Assembly: GCA_001512495.1 (NCBI GenBank)
Contig: LFRU01000058.1
Location: 1 to 34,236 of the forward strand
Source: Syntrophothermus sp. DTU052
Lineage (GTDB): Bacteria > Bacillota > Syntrophomonadia > Syntrophomonadales > DTU052
DNA length: 34,236 nucleotides
Direction of reading: 5' to 3'
The translations under genes were made by a program, and so were the position numbers. Position 1 is the stretch's first letter; every line of letters starts with the position of its first letter. Below are positions 1 to 7,242 of this stretch, one piece after another. Below the pieces are notes generated by a model, which had not been told where the DNA came from, did no database searches, and worked only from the letters and a program-made list of their open reading frames with translations.

Positions 1-62
1 ACTACTGCTACCTTCGTCGTTCGGGACTTTCACCCTAGAGACAGCACCCATGCCGGGCACAC
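1..62 (-). mobile_element. Group II intron 5' end, partial (probably class C)
   Basis: Read on the minus strand, the segment starts with GTGTG, matching the group II consensus GTGYG. It continues with GCCCGGCATGGGTG and then AGGGTGAAAGTCCC, which I recognise as domain I sequence of bacterial group II introns. The element runs off the left edge, so no reverse transcriptase/maturase ORF or domain V can be seen. The 5' junction at position 62 lies seven bases past a terminator-like hairpin (69-96). Class C introns are known to insert just after intrinsic terminators, so both sequence and site agree. Without the rest of the element this stays a strong suspicion. Confidence 0.6.
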
Positions 63-68
63 GCAACA

Positions 69-96
69 AGCACGGCTACCCTCGGGCAGCCGTGCT
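69..96 (-). terminator. Terminator-like hairpin after the RuBisCO-like operon
   Basis: A 9-bp perfect inverted repeat (69-77 with 88-96) has a 10-base loop and is followed on the minus strand by a short T-rich tract, TTGTTGC. It lies about 44 bases past the stop of the last operon gene. A smaller hairpin (134-140 with 144-150) overlaps that stop codon. The T-tract is weak, perhaps because the group II intron interrupts it. Confidence 0.5.
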
Positions 97-139
97 CCGT
101 TTCACATCGCAGGAGTGTCTAGCCAGCGAACTCGGCAGG

Positions 140-979
140 CTAAGCCTGCCTCACCTTTATGGCCTTATACTCTCTGGTAATTGCAATTACAGCATTTTCA
201 GTGGGTGTTCGTTCTCCGCTGGAACCGGAGGCATAGCCGTCAGCATCAGAGTTGGCGATGGAGTACTGTGCGGTTGGGGCATCGGCAAAGGGGCCGCCAT
301 GTGTCAGTACGAAGACATCGGGGTTTACGGAACGGGCAGCCAGGCACATTTTCTGCACCTCGGCGGTAGCTCTTTCAAGGGTCATGACCTCTTTGGCTCC
401 GGTTAGACCGCCGCTGGTTACCCCGATAATGGCCCCGATTACATCGGCACCCGCTTCTGCCATAATACGGGCCTCGTTTTCATTAAAAGCCCAGGCTACG
501 GTGAAGATATCCTTTTTATGGGCGGCTTTGATTAACTCGACCTCGCGGGAAAAGCCGATTCCCGCATCCTCCAGCTGTTTGGCGAAGAATTCTCCGTAGA
601 GACCGGCAAAGGGTTCATTGGTGATACCGGAAAAGTCAAGGGCCATCATCTCGTCGATTATCCTATCAAGGTTCAGTGCCGGGTTATGGGCGCCGATGCC
701 CGCGATACAGGGAGCGGTTTTGACCACCGGTATTATCTCCCGGGCCATCTGTTTAACCCGCGCGTTGCAGTCCTCATAGGGCATCCAGGCGAGAAGGGTG
801 GGAAGTCCCATCATACGCCATATAGCCGTAGAATAAACCGCCACCAGATCCGCTCCGCCCAGATCAGCACACTTGGCCGTTAAACCGGTTCCCGCACCGA
901 ACATCAAGAGTGCCTGGTTCTTTTCCACCTGGTCCCGTAACCGAGCCAGTATCTCAGAGCGTTTATACTGTACTGCCAT
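140..979 (-). CDS. PEP-hydrolase-family TIM-barrel protein (paralog 1)
   Basis: This 279-residue protein belongs to the phosphoenolpyruvate hydrolase-like TIM-barrel family (PF09370), which also forms the C-terminal half of the plant Tm-1 resistance protein. Visible family marks are GAGTG near residue 30, MPY near 67, AGIG near 93, QLEDAG near 135, a TSGG loop and HGGP near the end. I chose the ATG at 979 because GGGAGG lies seven bases upstream and because the protein then aligns from residue 1 with its paralog at 3208-4056; an ATG at 994 is also open. It lies 26 bases after the Tm-1-like gene and ends the operon. The two barrels are clearly homologous but divergent, so they may be different enzymes or two subunits. 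The substrate is unknown. Confidence 0.85.
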   Translation of the reverse strand: MAVQYKRSEILARLRDQVEKNQALLMFGAGTGLTAKCADLGGADLVAVYSTAIWRMMGLPTLLAWMPYEDCNARVKQMAREIIPVVKTAPCIAGIGAHNPALNLDRIIDEMMALDFSGITNEPFAGLYGEFFAKQLEDAGIGFSREVELIKAAHKKDIFTVAWAFNENEARIMAEAGADVIGAIIGVTSGGLTGAKEVMTLERATAEVQKMCLAARSVNPDVFVLTHGGPFADAPTAQYSIANSDADGYASGSSGERTPTENAVIAITREYKAIKVRQA

Positions 980-1005
980 ATCTATACCTCCCAATTAAAG
1001 TGTTA

Positions 1006-2346
1006 TCAGAAAGGAATCACATATGGCAGACCAGCCCTGTTCCCTTTGGTCCATTTGCCACTGAGCATTTCCAAAAGCAATTCTGCCAGCAGCTCGGCGA
1101 AAGATGGGTCATTCATGTGTTTATCCACCAGAATGACCTCCAGGTTATCCTTGCTGGGATCGATTTTGGCTTTGAGGGCTTTTACATACTGCACTGAACG
1201 CCGTGACCACTTGGGATTCTGCTCATCAGCCACCCATACCGGTCCTGCTCCGGGTCCGGCCCACCCCAACTCTATGTCCGGTGTTGCCAGGTCACAGGCT
1301 CCCCAGCCTTGCATGGGCACGCACAACACACTGGGGCCCTTGGCGGCATTGAGCTTTTCCGCCATGTGTTCGCCGATCCGGTAGATCTCATCCATGGACA
1401 CCCCGATACAGGTTACCGTGGGATTATGCTCATACAGGCCCCGTCCGGGCTGGTCAGTCTCCCTGAGCAGCCTTTCCGGCACGGTATTCTTGGGGCCAAA
1501 GTTGATAAGGTCCAGTCCTCCCGGGGCGATTACCTGGGGGATGCCCATGTCCCCGGCGGCGGTCATGCGGTCGGGGCCGGCACCCAGTACCCCGCCCAGC
1601 ATTTCATCGGCGATTTCATGGGTGGTTATATCCAGCATCCCCGTTATATAACCGTCCCGGATCAGCTCTTCCATGGAGCGGCCGCCGCTGCCGACCGCGT
1701 GGTTGATAATGACGTCATAACCGGCCTTTTCCATGATGGAGGAGGCCCGCAGTACACAGGGGGTGGTCACGCCGAACATCATGCAGCCGATCAGCGGTTT
1801 TTCCTCTATTCCTTCCATGACCGGAGCCGAGGCCATGCCAACAACAGCTGCCGCTGCGTTATTGAGTATCCCCCGGGTGACCTTGTTGAGGCCGGCTTCA
1901 GCAATGGGATATAACATACAGATATCACTGGTGCCAACATAGGGTGCCACGTCCCCGGAGGCCATGGTGGTAAGCATCATCTTGGGAAAGCCGATGGGTA
2001 GTGTCTGCATGATCCTGGTAGCAATGCTGGCTCCCATGGAACCGCCATAGGCGATGATGCCGTCTACCTTTTCTGCGGCCAGCATTTCATTTACCAGGCT
2101 GATTGCCCCTTCCGTCACCAGGTCGGAGGCACCTTTGCGGTCCAGGGCAAATATATCTTCCGGTTTTTTGCCCACCCGGGCGACCACTTCGCTCAGGCTG
2201 ATATCTGCCCATCCTACTTCATGGCCGACGCTCAATTCCAAAATGGTGGGGTTGCCACCCGCTGCTCTGACCCGATCGGCCAGGAACTTGATCTCTTCTC
2301 CTTTGGTATCGAGGATTCCGGTTACCAATATCTCTTTAACCGTCAT
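1006..2346 (-). CDS. Tm-1-like ATP-binding domain protein (UPF0261)
   Basis: This 446-residue protein matches the UPF0261/Tm-1 N-terminal family (PF06792). It shows ILDTKGEE near residue 12, a glycine-rich YGGSMGASIAT around 100, PKMMLTTMASGDVAPYVG around 125 and a GLNKV...NAAAAVVGMA stretch around 160-175. In plants this domain is fused to a PEP-hydrolase-like barrel; here the two halves are separate neighbouring genes. The plant Tm-1 N-domain binds ATP and inhibits a viral replicase, but the bacterial role is unknown and is probably metabolic. The start has GAGGAGG seven bases upstream and overlaps the end of the ComB-like gene by 11 bases, which suggests translational coupling. The family is certain; the reaction cannot be given. 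Confidence 0.88.
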   Translation of the reverse strand: MTVKEILVTGILDTKGEEIKFLADRVRAAGGNPTILELSVGHEVGWADISLSEVVARVGKKPEDIFALDRKGASDLVTEGAISLVNEMLAAEKVDGIIAYGGSMGASIATRIMQTLPIGFPKMMLTTMASGDVAPYVGTSDICMLYPIAEAGLNKVTRGILNNAAAAVVGMASAPVMEGIEEKPLIGCMMFGVTTPCVLRASSIMEKAGYDVIINHAVGSGGRSMEELIRDGYITGMLDITTHEIADEMLGGVLGAGPDRMTAAGDMGIPQVIAPGGLDLINFGPKNTVPERLLRETDQPGRGLYEHNPTVTCIGVSMDEIYRIGEHMAEKLNAAKGPSVLCVPMQGWGACDLATPDIELGWAGPGAGPVWVADEQNPKWSRRSVQYVKALKAKIDPSKDNLEVILVDKHMNDPSFAELLAELLLEMLSGKWTKGNRAGLPYVIPF

Positions 2347-3133
2347 TGTTTTCCCTCCTCAATTGGTTGATGTTTTTACCTTCCCAGTTGGAAAACCGGA
2401 TCAGACCGTGATCCAACTGCATATGAGGAACGACCTCTGAGGTGTTTATCTGCAGGCAGCATTCAAAATCTTCTCTTCCGCCTTCCTGCAGGAGCACTTG
2501 GCCGCTGGCGGATTCCAGGAAAGCGGTCCGTGCATCGGGGTAGGCAGCCAGTAAAGCTTTGGCGGCCCGGGATGCATCCGAGATACGGAGTTTCAGCCCC
2601 CGATATCCAGCCAGGTCTTCCAGCTCTTGCAGGAGGTAGCCGGCACAGTATGCATCATCCAATACAAATTTTCCATACTGCCCCGCACATACTATCGTTA
2701 TTCCGCAGGACGCGGCCTGGGCTGCGGTCAAACCAGCCCCGGCACAGGCTCCGGCATTTAAGAGGCTGGCGATAAACAGGTTAACGCACCCCTTGGCTTT
2801 GTCTATCGCCCGCGTACCGTTGCTGGTGCACAAGGCCACATCCCTGCCTTTAACCGGATACTTTTTGGCTTCCGCCGGTGAGTTGTCCATATCAAACCCA
2901 GGCAGTTTGCGTCCCTGCCATTCCCCGCTGGTAACCATCCGCCTCTGAGCTCCCAACTGCCGGGCGTGTTCCTCTTCGGCCACGGTATAAACCCAACGGC
3001 AGCCGTTATCCAGGAGTGAAACAATCGTACTGCTCCCCCGGAGAACGTCTATTAACAGACAGACAGTATTATCTGCTTCAGGAGTATAATCCCTTAATGA
3101 GAGAGCGGTATCCACCTCAATAACCATGCTCAT
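2336..3133 (-). CDS. ComB-like phosphatase (2-phosphosulfolactate phosphatase family)
   Basis: This 265-residue protein has the ComB family signatures (PF04029): LIDVLRGSSTI near residue 27, GRKLPGFDMDNSPAE near 75 and CTSNGTRA near 102. Characterised ComB is a Mg-dependent phosphatase that converts 2-phospho-3-sulfolactate to sulfolactate in coenzyme M synthesis; Bacillus relatives are linked to spore sulfolactate. No ComA-like phosphosulfolactate synthase is visible in the window. Here the gene sits between the two barrel and Tm-1-like genes, so it may dephosphorylate the product of the RuBisCO-like protein instead. That would parallel MtnX acting after MtnW, and is inference. The ribosome site is weak (AGGA, nine bases upstream). 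The gene follows an internal terminator, so its expression may be lower than that of the first two genes. Confidence 0.82.
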   Translation of the reverse strand: MSMVIEVDTALSLRDYTPEADNTVCLLIDVLRGSSTIVSLLDNGCRWVYTVAEEEHARQLGAQRRMVTSGEWQGRKLPGFDMDNSPAEAKKYPVKGRDVALCTSNGTRAIDKAKGCVNLFIASLLNAGACAGAGLTAAQAASCGITIVCAGQYGKFVLDDAYCAGYLLQELEDLAGYRGLKLRISDASRAAKALLAAYPDARTAFLESASGQVLLQEGGREDFECCLQINTSEVVPHMQLDHGLIRFSNWEGKNINQLRRENNDG

Positions 3134-3163
3134 TCAACTACATCCTGTTCCGGTTCCCATTCT

Positions 3164-3198
3164 AAAAACTCCCTGTTGTCCGGCCGGACAACAGGGAG
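3164..3198 (-). terminator. Internal operon terminator (30-bp perfect palindrome)
   Basis: Bases 3169-3198 form a perfect 30-bp palindrome with 15-bp arms and no spacer. On the minus strand it is followed at once by five T residues (3164-3168), which makes a strong intrinsic terminator. It sits ten bases after the stop of the 3208-4056 gene and 36 bases before the ComB-like start. It would split the operon into a strongly expressed front half and a read-through-dependent rear half. A protein-binding operator is the other reading of such a symmetric site. Confidence 0.75.
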
Positions 3199-3207
3199 AA
3201 ACGGAGC

Positions 3208-4056
3208 TTATTTCTTCTTAAGTGGGATATTCTTGAATTGCTGACAGGCTTCCTTAAGCGGTACTTCGATGGGAATGCGTTCAATACTGGAAGCACCCAA
3301 AAAGCCTACTGATTCCGTGTGTTCATAAATGTAGCGGGTGTCCTCAGGATAGGCTATCGGTCCGCCATGGGAAAAGATCATGATATCCTTGTATCCACTG
3401 CGGGCCGCCTGGGTCATTTCGTTAATCAGTTCCGCACATTTTTCGAGGGTGAGCCTATCCTCTGCATACTTTGATCCGATAGAACCGCCGGCAGTCAGAC
3501 CCATATGACATATCAACACGTCCAGTTGGGCTTCGCCGACCAATCGGGCCTCGTCTACGTTAAAAGCATACCCCAGGGTGAACAGACCCAACTCCTTACC
3601 AATTTTCAGGGTCTCGATTTCCACCCCGTATCCCATACCGGTGTCTTCCAGCTCCTGGCGGAAGCGGCCGTCAATCAAGCCGACAGTCGGGAAGTTCATG
3701 ATGGCTGAAAAACCTAGATGCTGCAGGTGCTGAAAGTAAGGCCGCATTTCCCTGGTGGGGTCAGTTCCGCATATACCGGCAATCATGGGAGTTTCTTTAA
3801 TAACCGGGAATACCCGGTGTGCCAGATCGATGACTATCTGATTGGCATCACCATAAGGCATGAGCCCGGCCAGGGAACCCTTACCATCCATACGGAACAG
3901 CCCGGAGTTGTAGACCCCGATCAGGTCGACTCCCCCCTGCTCCGCAAATTTACCGGATATGCCGGTTCCGGCCCCGGCAATGATGATCGGTTTACCCTTG
4001 GCAATTTCCGCTTGTAACCTGGCCTTGACTTCATCACGGGTATACTGTTTTGCCAT
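3208..4056 (-). CDS. PEP-hydrolase-family TIM-barrel protein (paralog 2)
   Basis: This 282-residue protein is the second member of the PEP-hydrolase-like TIM-barrel family (PF09370) in the operon. It shows AGAGTG near residue 28, MPYGDANQ near 68, MIAGICGTDPTR near 92, RQELEDTGMG near 133, HMGLTAGGS near 185 and SHGGPIA near 230. The start is well set by AAGGAGG eight bases upstream of the ATG. The gene follows the RuBisCO-like gene by only 14 bases, so the two are surely co-transcribed and probably work on the same metabolite. It differs clearly from paralog 1 (TAGGS against TSGGL, longer C-terminus), so the pair is not a recent duplication. The substrate is unknown. Confidence 0.87.
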   Translation of the reverse strand: MAKQYTRDEVKARLQAEIAKGKPIIIAGAGTGISGKFAEQGGVDLIGVYNSGLFRMDGKGSLAGLMPYGDANQIVIDLAHRVFPVIKETPMIAGICGTDPTREMRPYFQHLQHLGFSAIMNFPTVGLIDGRFRQELEDTGMGYGVEIETLKIGKELGLFTLGYAFNVDEARLVGEAQLDVLICHMGLTAGGSIGSKYAEDRLTLEKCAELINEMTQAARSGYKDIMIFSHGGPIAYPEDTRYIYEHTESVGFLGASSIERIPIEVPLKEACQQFKNIPLKKK

Positions 4057-4070
4057 AGTAACTCCTCCTT

Positions 4071-5387
4071 TTATCCTTTAATATCAAAGATCCCGTTTCC
4101 TTCTGTTTCAATAAGCCCCCAGGCGTCAACTGCCGCCTGCAGTTCAGGGTGTTCTTTAGCTGCTTCCACAATGGGTATTCCGGCCACGGCTGCTTCTATT
4201 GCCTGGCGCATGGCTCTGGCTCCTGCCACCGGTCCCATAGGATGGCCGTGAATTGCTCCCCCGGCCCCCATAATACAGTCAAGTCCCAGATCGCGGTATA
4301 TGACGTCGACGCAGTTAGGCATTACCCCCCCGCCGGGCATGGGGAAAACCCGGTTGATATTGCACCAGGGGCTGTTCAGGTGATGTCCTATCTGCAGATA
4401 GCGTTCCCGCAGGAGAGGGAACTTGCCATAAGGACTGGGATAGACTACCATATCGGCCCCGGCCATGCGTGCAAGTTTGCCCAAAATAAGGTAGGAGCTT
4501 ATACCGGAGACCGGTGATTCATACATGGTCCCGGCAAAATCCAGGTGGGCCATTATCGGGACATTAATATCAGGATGTTCTGCCAGACCCTGCAGAGCGG
4601 AAATACCTACGGTCAGGTAGTTAATCATTAGTGCATTGGCCCCGGCATCAATAGCCCGCCGCGCATTATCCAGCACTTTTAGTGCCCCGTCGGTGATGTT
4701 GGGGGTATACAACACCCGGTGCCCGGTATCTTCGTAGTGCTTGCGAATAGCCTCCATATACAGCTTGATTCTCTTCTCAATGGGATTAAACGGCGGATCC
4801 GCAATCAGCTCGTCATCCTTGATAATGTCCACTCCGCCCTCAACCGCCCGGGTGAACAACTGGCAGCCGACTTCAGGAGAATACCCGGTGCAGGGTTTAA
4901 TCATATTGTTCAGCAGTGGTCGGTCATATACTCCCAAGAGCTGGCGCACCCCTTCAACCCCGAATTTGGGACCCTTAAACTGGGACAGATAACCGGGGGG
5001 GAATTTAATATCCAGGAGTTTCAGGGGGCCAATCATTGAAATATTACCAATTATGGTAGACAGCATCATGGGGATCTGGGGGCCGAAGTTCACTGCCGGG
5101 TACGCCAATTGAAATACCCACTGGCGTTTATCCTGGCTCTCAGGAACCTCGTATTCGTTCCCCGGGACCTCATATATACTCACCACTTTGGCCACATGTT
5201 TTTCCCGAACTTCCGGAGTTTCTTCGGGGACGGCTACCCAGGTACCGGTGGTCTGTTCAATGGCGATGGAACTGATCTTCTTCACGATATCCAAGTCGCG
5301 TCCGGTCTGCAGGTAATAGGTGGCGATTACATAGTCGCCAGTTGCCTCAATATGTTCCGGGATAACCATCATTTCCAACTCAGACAA
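4071..5387 (-). CDS. RuBisCO-like protein (form IV), function unassigned
   Basis: This is a RuBisCO large-subunit homolog whose sequence runs parallel to Bacillus MtnW along most of its length. Numbered from the TTG at 5387 (438 residues), counterparts of spinach RuBisCO residues are kept as follows: Glu44/Thr49 (E60/T65), Asn115 (N123), Lys164 (K175), the GGVDIIKDDE motif with Lys190, Asp192 and Glu193 (K201/D203/E204), His281 (H294), Lys322 (K334) and two glycine loops. Changed are K177 to Cys166, R295 to Leu, H327 to Val and S379 to Gly. The protein is thus neither a CO2-fixing RuBisCO nor a clear MtnW enolase. I prefer the TTG start because AGGAGG precedes it by ten bases and the length then fits the family. 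The frame stays open to an ATG at 5576 (501 residues), but that ATG has no ribosome site. Confidence 0.88.
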   Translation of the reverse strand: MSELEMMVIPEHIEATGDYVIATYYLQTGRDLDIVKKISSIAIEQTTGTWVAVPEETPEVREKHVAKVVSIYEVPGNEYEVPESQDKRQWVFQLAYPAVNFGPQIPMMLSTIIGNISMIGPLKLLDIKFPPGYLSQFKGPKFGVEGVRQLLGVYDRPLLNNMIKPCTGYSPEVGCQLFTRAVEGGVDIIKDDELIADPPFNPIEKRIKLYMEAIRKHYEDTGHRVLYTPNITDGALKVLDNARRAIDAGANALMINYLTVGISALQGLAEHPDINVPIMAHLDFAGTMYESPVSGISSYLILGKLARMAGADMVVYPSPYGKFPLLRERYLQIGHHLNSPWCNINRVFPMPGGGVMPNCVDVIYRDLGLDCIMGAGGAIHGHPMGPVAGARAMRQAIEAAVAGIPIVEAAKEHPELQAAVDAWGLIETEGNGIFDIKG

Positions 5388-5590
5388 ATTGATGAATCCT
5401 CCTTGCTTAAAAAGTATTGGGGAATGCTGCCATTGGATTAAAGGCTCAGCACCTCCTTGTCGGAAGCGTGCTGCCGTGCGGAGATTAATACCTTTAGAAG
5501 TTTGTGCATCCTGCTGCTCCTTTATTCCAGATGGGAAAGGTAAAATGACAGGTTCTCTGTCCTCCAATTCTACCATCTAATTAACTGCTA
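5388..5590 (-). promoter_or_regulatory. Possible structured leader of the RuBisCO-like operon
   Basis: If translation starts at 5387, a leader of about 200 nt precedes it. Read on the minus strand it contains a GACAG/CTGTC hairpin nested between GATGG and CCATC arms, and a long bulged hairpin at 5443-5475 that sequesters a GGAGG. A second, exposed GGAGG (5398-5402) serves the TTG start. I do not recognise a known riboswitch class. The stretch is also an open 63-codon extension of the gene, so it may be coding instead. Confidence 0.35.
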
Positions 5591-5596
5591 CAAATC

Positions 5597-5625
5597 CATA
5601 TACCCAATAGATAACGACGGGTAAA
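5597..5625 (-). promoter_or_regulatory. Candidate promoter of the RuBisCO-like operon
   Basis: On the minus strand TTTACC (5620-5625) is separated by 17 bases from TATATG (5597-5602). Transcription would start near 5590, only about 14 bases before the upstream ATG (5576) but some 200 bases before the TTG start. The match to the sigma-A consensus is moderate. Confidence 0.4.
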
Positions 5626-5747
5626 CTTAATAACTGCCGCGTCCATGCATGGTGCAAATAAGCCGGGGAAGAACACAAGTCCCGAAACACTTGGAGGGTA
5701 ACCCGGAGCTATTTCCCAATAGTCTAGTAAAACCATTGGAATTATGC

Positions 5748-5753
5748 TATTAT
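5748..5753 (+). promoter_or_regulatory. Candidate -10 box for nadA
   Basis: TATTAT lies 36 bases before the nadA start in an AT-rich stretch of the 213-base region between the divergent units. No convincing -35 box sits 16-18 bases upstream, so the call is weak. Confidence 0.25.
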
Positions 5754-5789
5754 ATGCTCAAATCATTCCATCAAGTGGAGGGCATCTGA

Positions 5790-6710
5790 ATGAAGAGTTC
5801 TGTTGGCTACCTGATTGACAGGTTCCTTAAGCTTAAAGAGGAACGTTCCGCCTATGTGATAGCCCATTATTACCAGCGGCCCGAGGTTCAGGATGTAGCT
5901 GACTTTGTAGGCGATTCTTACAGCATGGCCCTGGCCGCCAGGGAAACGCCGTGCGAAACCATACTGGTGGCCGGGGTTGATTTCATGGCCGAGACTGCTG
6001 TCATTCTATGTCCGGAGAAGACGGTACTAACCCCGGAACCGGACGCCACCTGCCCGATGGCCAACGATATAACGGCGCGAGATATTCTGAAATACAGGGA
6101 GCGATACCCGGACAGCATCGTTGTCTGCTATGTAAATACCCCGGCTGAGGTCAAGGCGGTGAGCGATGTCTGCTGTACCTCATCCAATGCCGCCAAAATC
6201 ATAGAAAAAATGCCGCCTGAGGCCAGAATATTCTTCGTACCTGATCATCACCTGGGGCATAATATCGGACACCGACTGAATCGCAGCATTGACCTTTATC
6301 GCTCCTGCTGTCCCACCCATGAGGAGGTCAGGACGGGTGGACTGCTGGAACTGAAACAAAGATATCCTGCTGCCAAGATCCTGGTGCACCCGGAGTGCCG
6401 CCCGGAAGTGGTGGATGTGGCTGATTTTGCGGGGAGCACCCGGGCCATTATTGAATATGCAGAGGCTTCGGAAGCGGATTCATTTATCATTGGAACCGAA
6501 TGTGGAATCCTTCATCCCCTCCAAAAGGCTAACCCCCGCAAGGAGTTCATCCTGGCAACCAAAGATTTGATATGCCCCAACATGAAGAGCATCACCCTGG
6601 AAAAGATGATTTACTCGCTGGAGCACATGGAAACCAGGGTAATGGTGGAAGAGTCGGTTAGACTCAAGGCCAGGATAGCTCTGGAGCGGATGATTGAGTA
6701 TGCGACATAA
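5790..6710 (+). CDS. nadA: Quinolinate synthase NadA
   Basis: NadA condenses iminoaspartate with dihydroxyacetone phosphate to quinolinate in NAD synthesis, using an oxygen-sensitive [4Fe-4S] cluster. The 306-residue protein has the usual length and motifs: AHYYQRPEVQ near residue 25, GVDFMAET near 62, HPEC near 200 and GTECGI near 235. The expected cluster ligands are Cys88, Cys174 and Cys262, which correspond to C83, C168 and C254 of the Thermotoga enzyme. GGAGGG nine bases upstream supports the ATG. No nadB or nadC is present next to it. Instead it is followed by an Rrf2 regulator and the IscS/IscU genes, which fits its need for Fe-S cluster assembly. It may be co-transcribed with them, although the 64-base gap could hold a separate promoter. 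Confidence 0.95.
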   Translation: MKSSVGYLIDRFLKLKEERSAYVIAHYYQRPEVQDVADFVGDSYSMALAARETPCETILVAGVDFMAETAVILCPEKTVLTPEPDATCPMANDITARDILKYRERYPDSIVVCYVNTPAEVKAVSDVCCTSSNAAKIIEKMPPEARIFFVPDHHLGHNIGHRLNRSIDLYRSCCPTHEEVRTGGLLELKQRYPAAKILVHPECRPEVVDVADFAGSTRAIIEYAEASEADSFIIGTECGILHPLQKANPRKEFILATKDLICPNMKSITLEKMIYSLEHMETRVMVEESVRLKARIALERMIEYAT

Positions 6711-6774
6711 GGCGGTATAAATTTTCTTTATTTGGCCTATACCCATAGAGTGTCAGGAGAAATGGAGGTACAGT

Positions 6775-7221
6775 ATGAGGTTATCTACCAAAGGACGATA
6801 CGGATTGAGAGCCATGCTGGACCTGGCCGTTCATAAGGATGAAGGGCCGAATGCGGTTTATCTGGTTGCGGAGCGGGAAGGGATATCGGATCGTTACCTG
6901 GAGCAGATAATGACATCTCTCAAGCGGGCGGGGCTGATTAAGAGCATACGCGGACCTCAGGGGGGATATGTCCTGACCAGAGAACCCGACGAGATCACCG
7001 TTGGCCAGATAATCCGAGCCCTGGAAGGGCCCATTGCCCCGGTCGACTGTGTCAGTGAAGAGTATCCGGAGGAATGTGAACGAGCCGACCGTTGTGTCAC
7101 CCGATTGCTGTGGGCCAAGGTTCGGGATTCCATTGTAGAAGTTCTGGATTCTTACAGCCTGCAGGACCTGATCGAAGAGTCGAAACAGAAGAATTCCAAT
7201 TGCTCCGGATCCGCACAATAG
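6775..7221 (+). CDS. Rrf2/IscR-like transcriptional regulator
   Basis: This 148-residue winged-helix protein has the Rrf2 family N-terminus (RLSTKGRYGLRAMLDLA), the recognition region ISDRYLEQIMTSLKRAGLI and the wing SIRGPQGGYVL. Cys92, Cys101 and Cys107 match the three cluster-binding cysteines of E. coli IscR (92, 98, 104) in position, though the spacing between the first two is wider. It therefore probably senses a [2Fe-2S] cluster and controls the iscS-iscU genes 21 bases downstream. CymR-type cysteine regulators are related but, to my knowledge, lack this cysteine triad. AATGGAGGTACAGT precedes the ATG, a good ribosome site. A GGTATA/TATACC inverted repeat in the upstream gap is a possible autoregulatory site. 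Confidence 0.88.
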   Translation: MRLSTKGRYGLRAMLDLAVHKDEGPNAVYLVAEREGISDRYLEQIMTSLKRAGLIKSIRGPQGGYVLTREPDEITVGQIIRALEGPIAPVDCVSEEYPEECERADRCVTRLLWAKVRDSIVEVLDSYSLQDLIEESKQKNSNCSGSAQ

Positions 7222-7242
7222 GACGGGAAAGGGGACAGTCAT

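Noticed and set aside
2336-3133. Coenzyme M biosynthesis locus, suggested by the ComB-like gene
   Set aside because: No ComA, ComC/D/E or related genes are present; the neighbours belong to other families.
4071-5387. True CO2-fixing RuBisCO
   Set aside because: K177, R295, H327 and S379 counterparts are replaced, and no small subunit or phosphoribulokinase is present.
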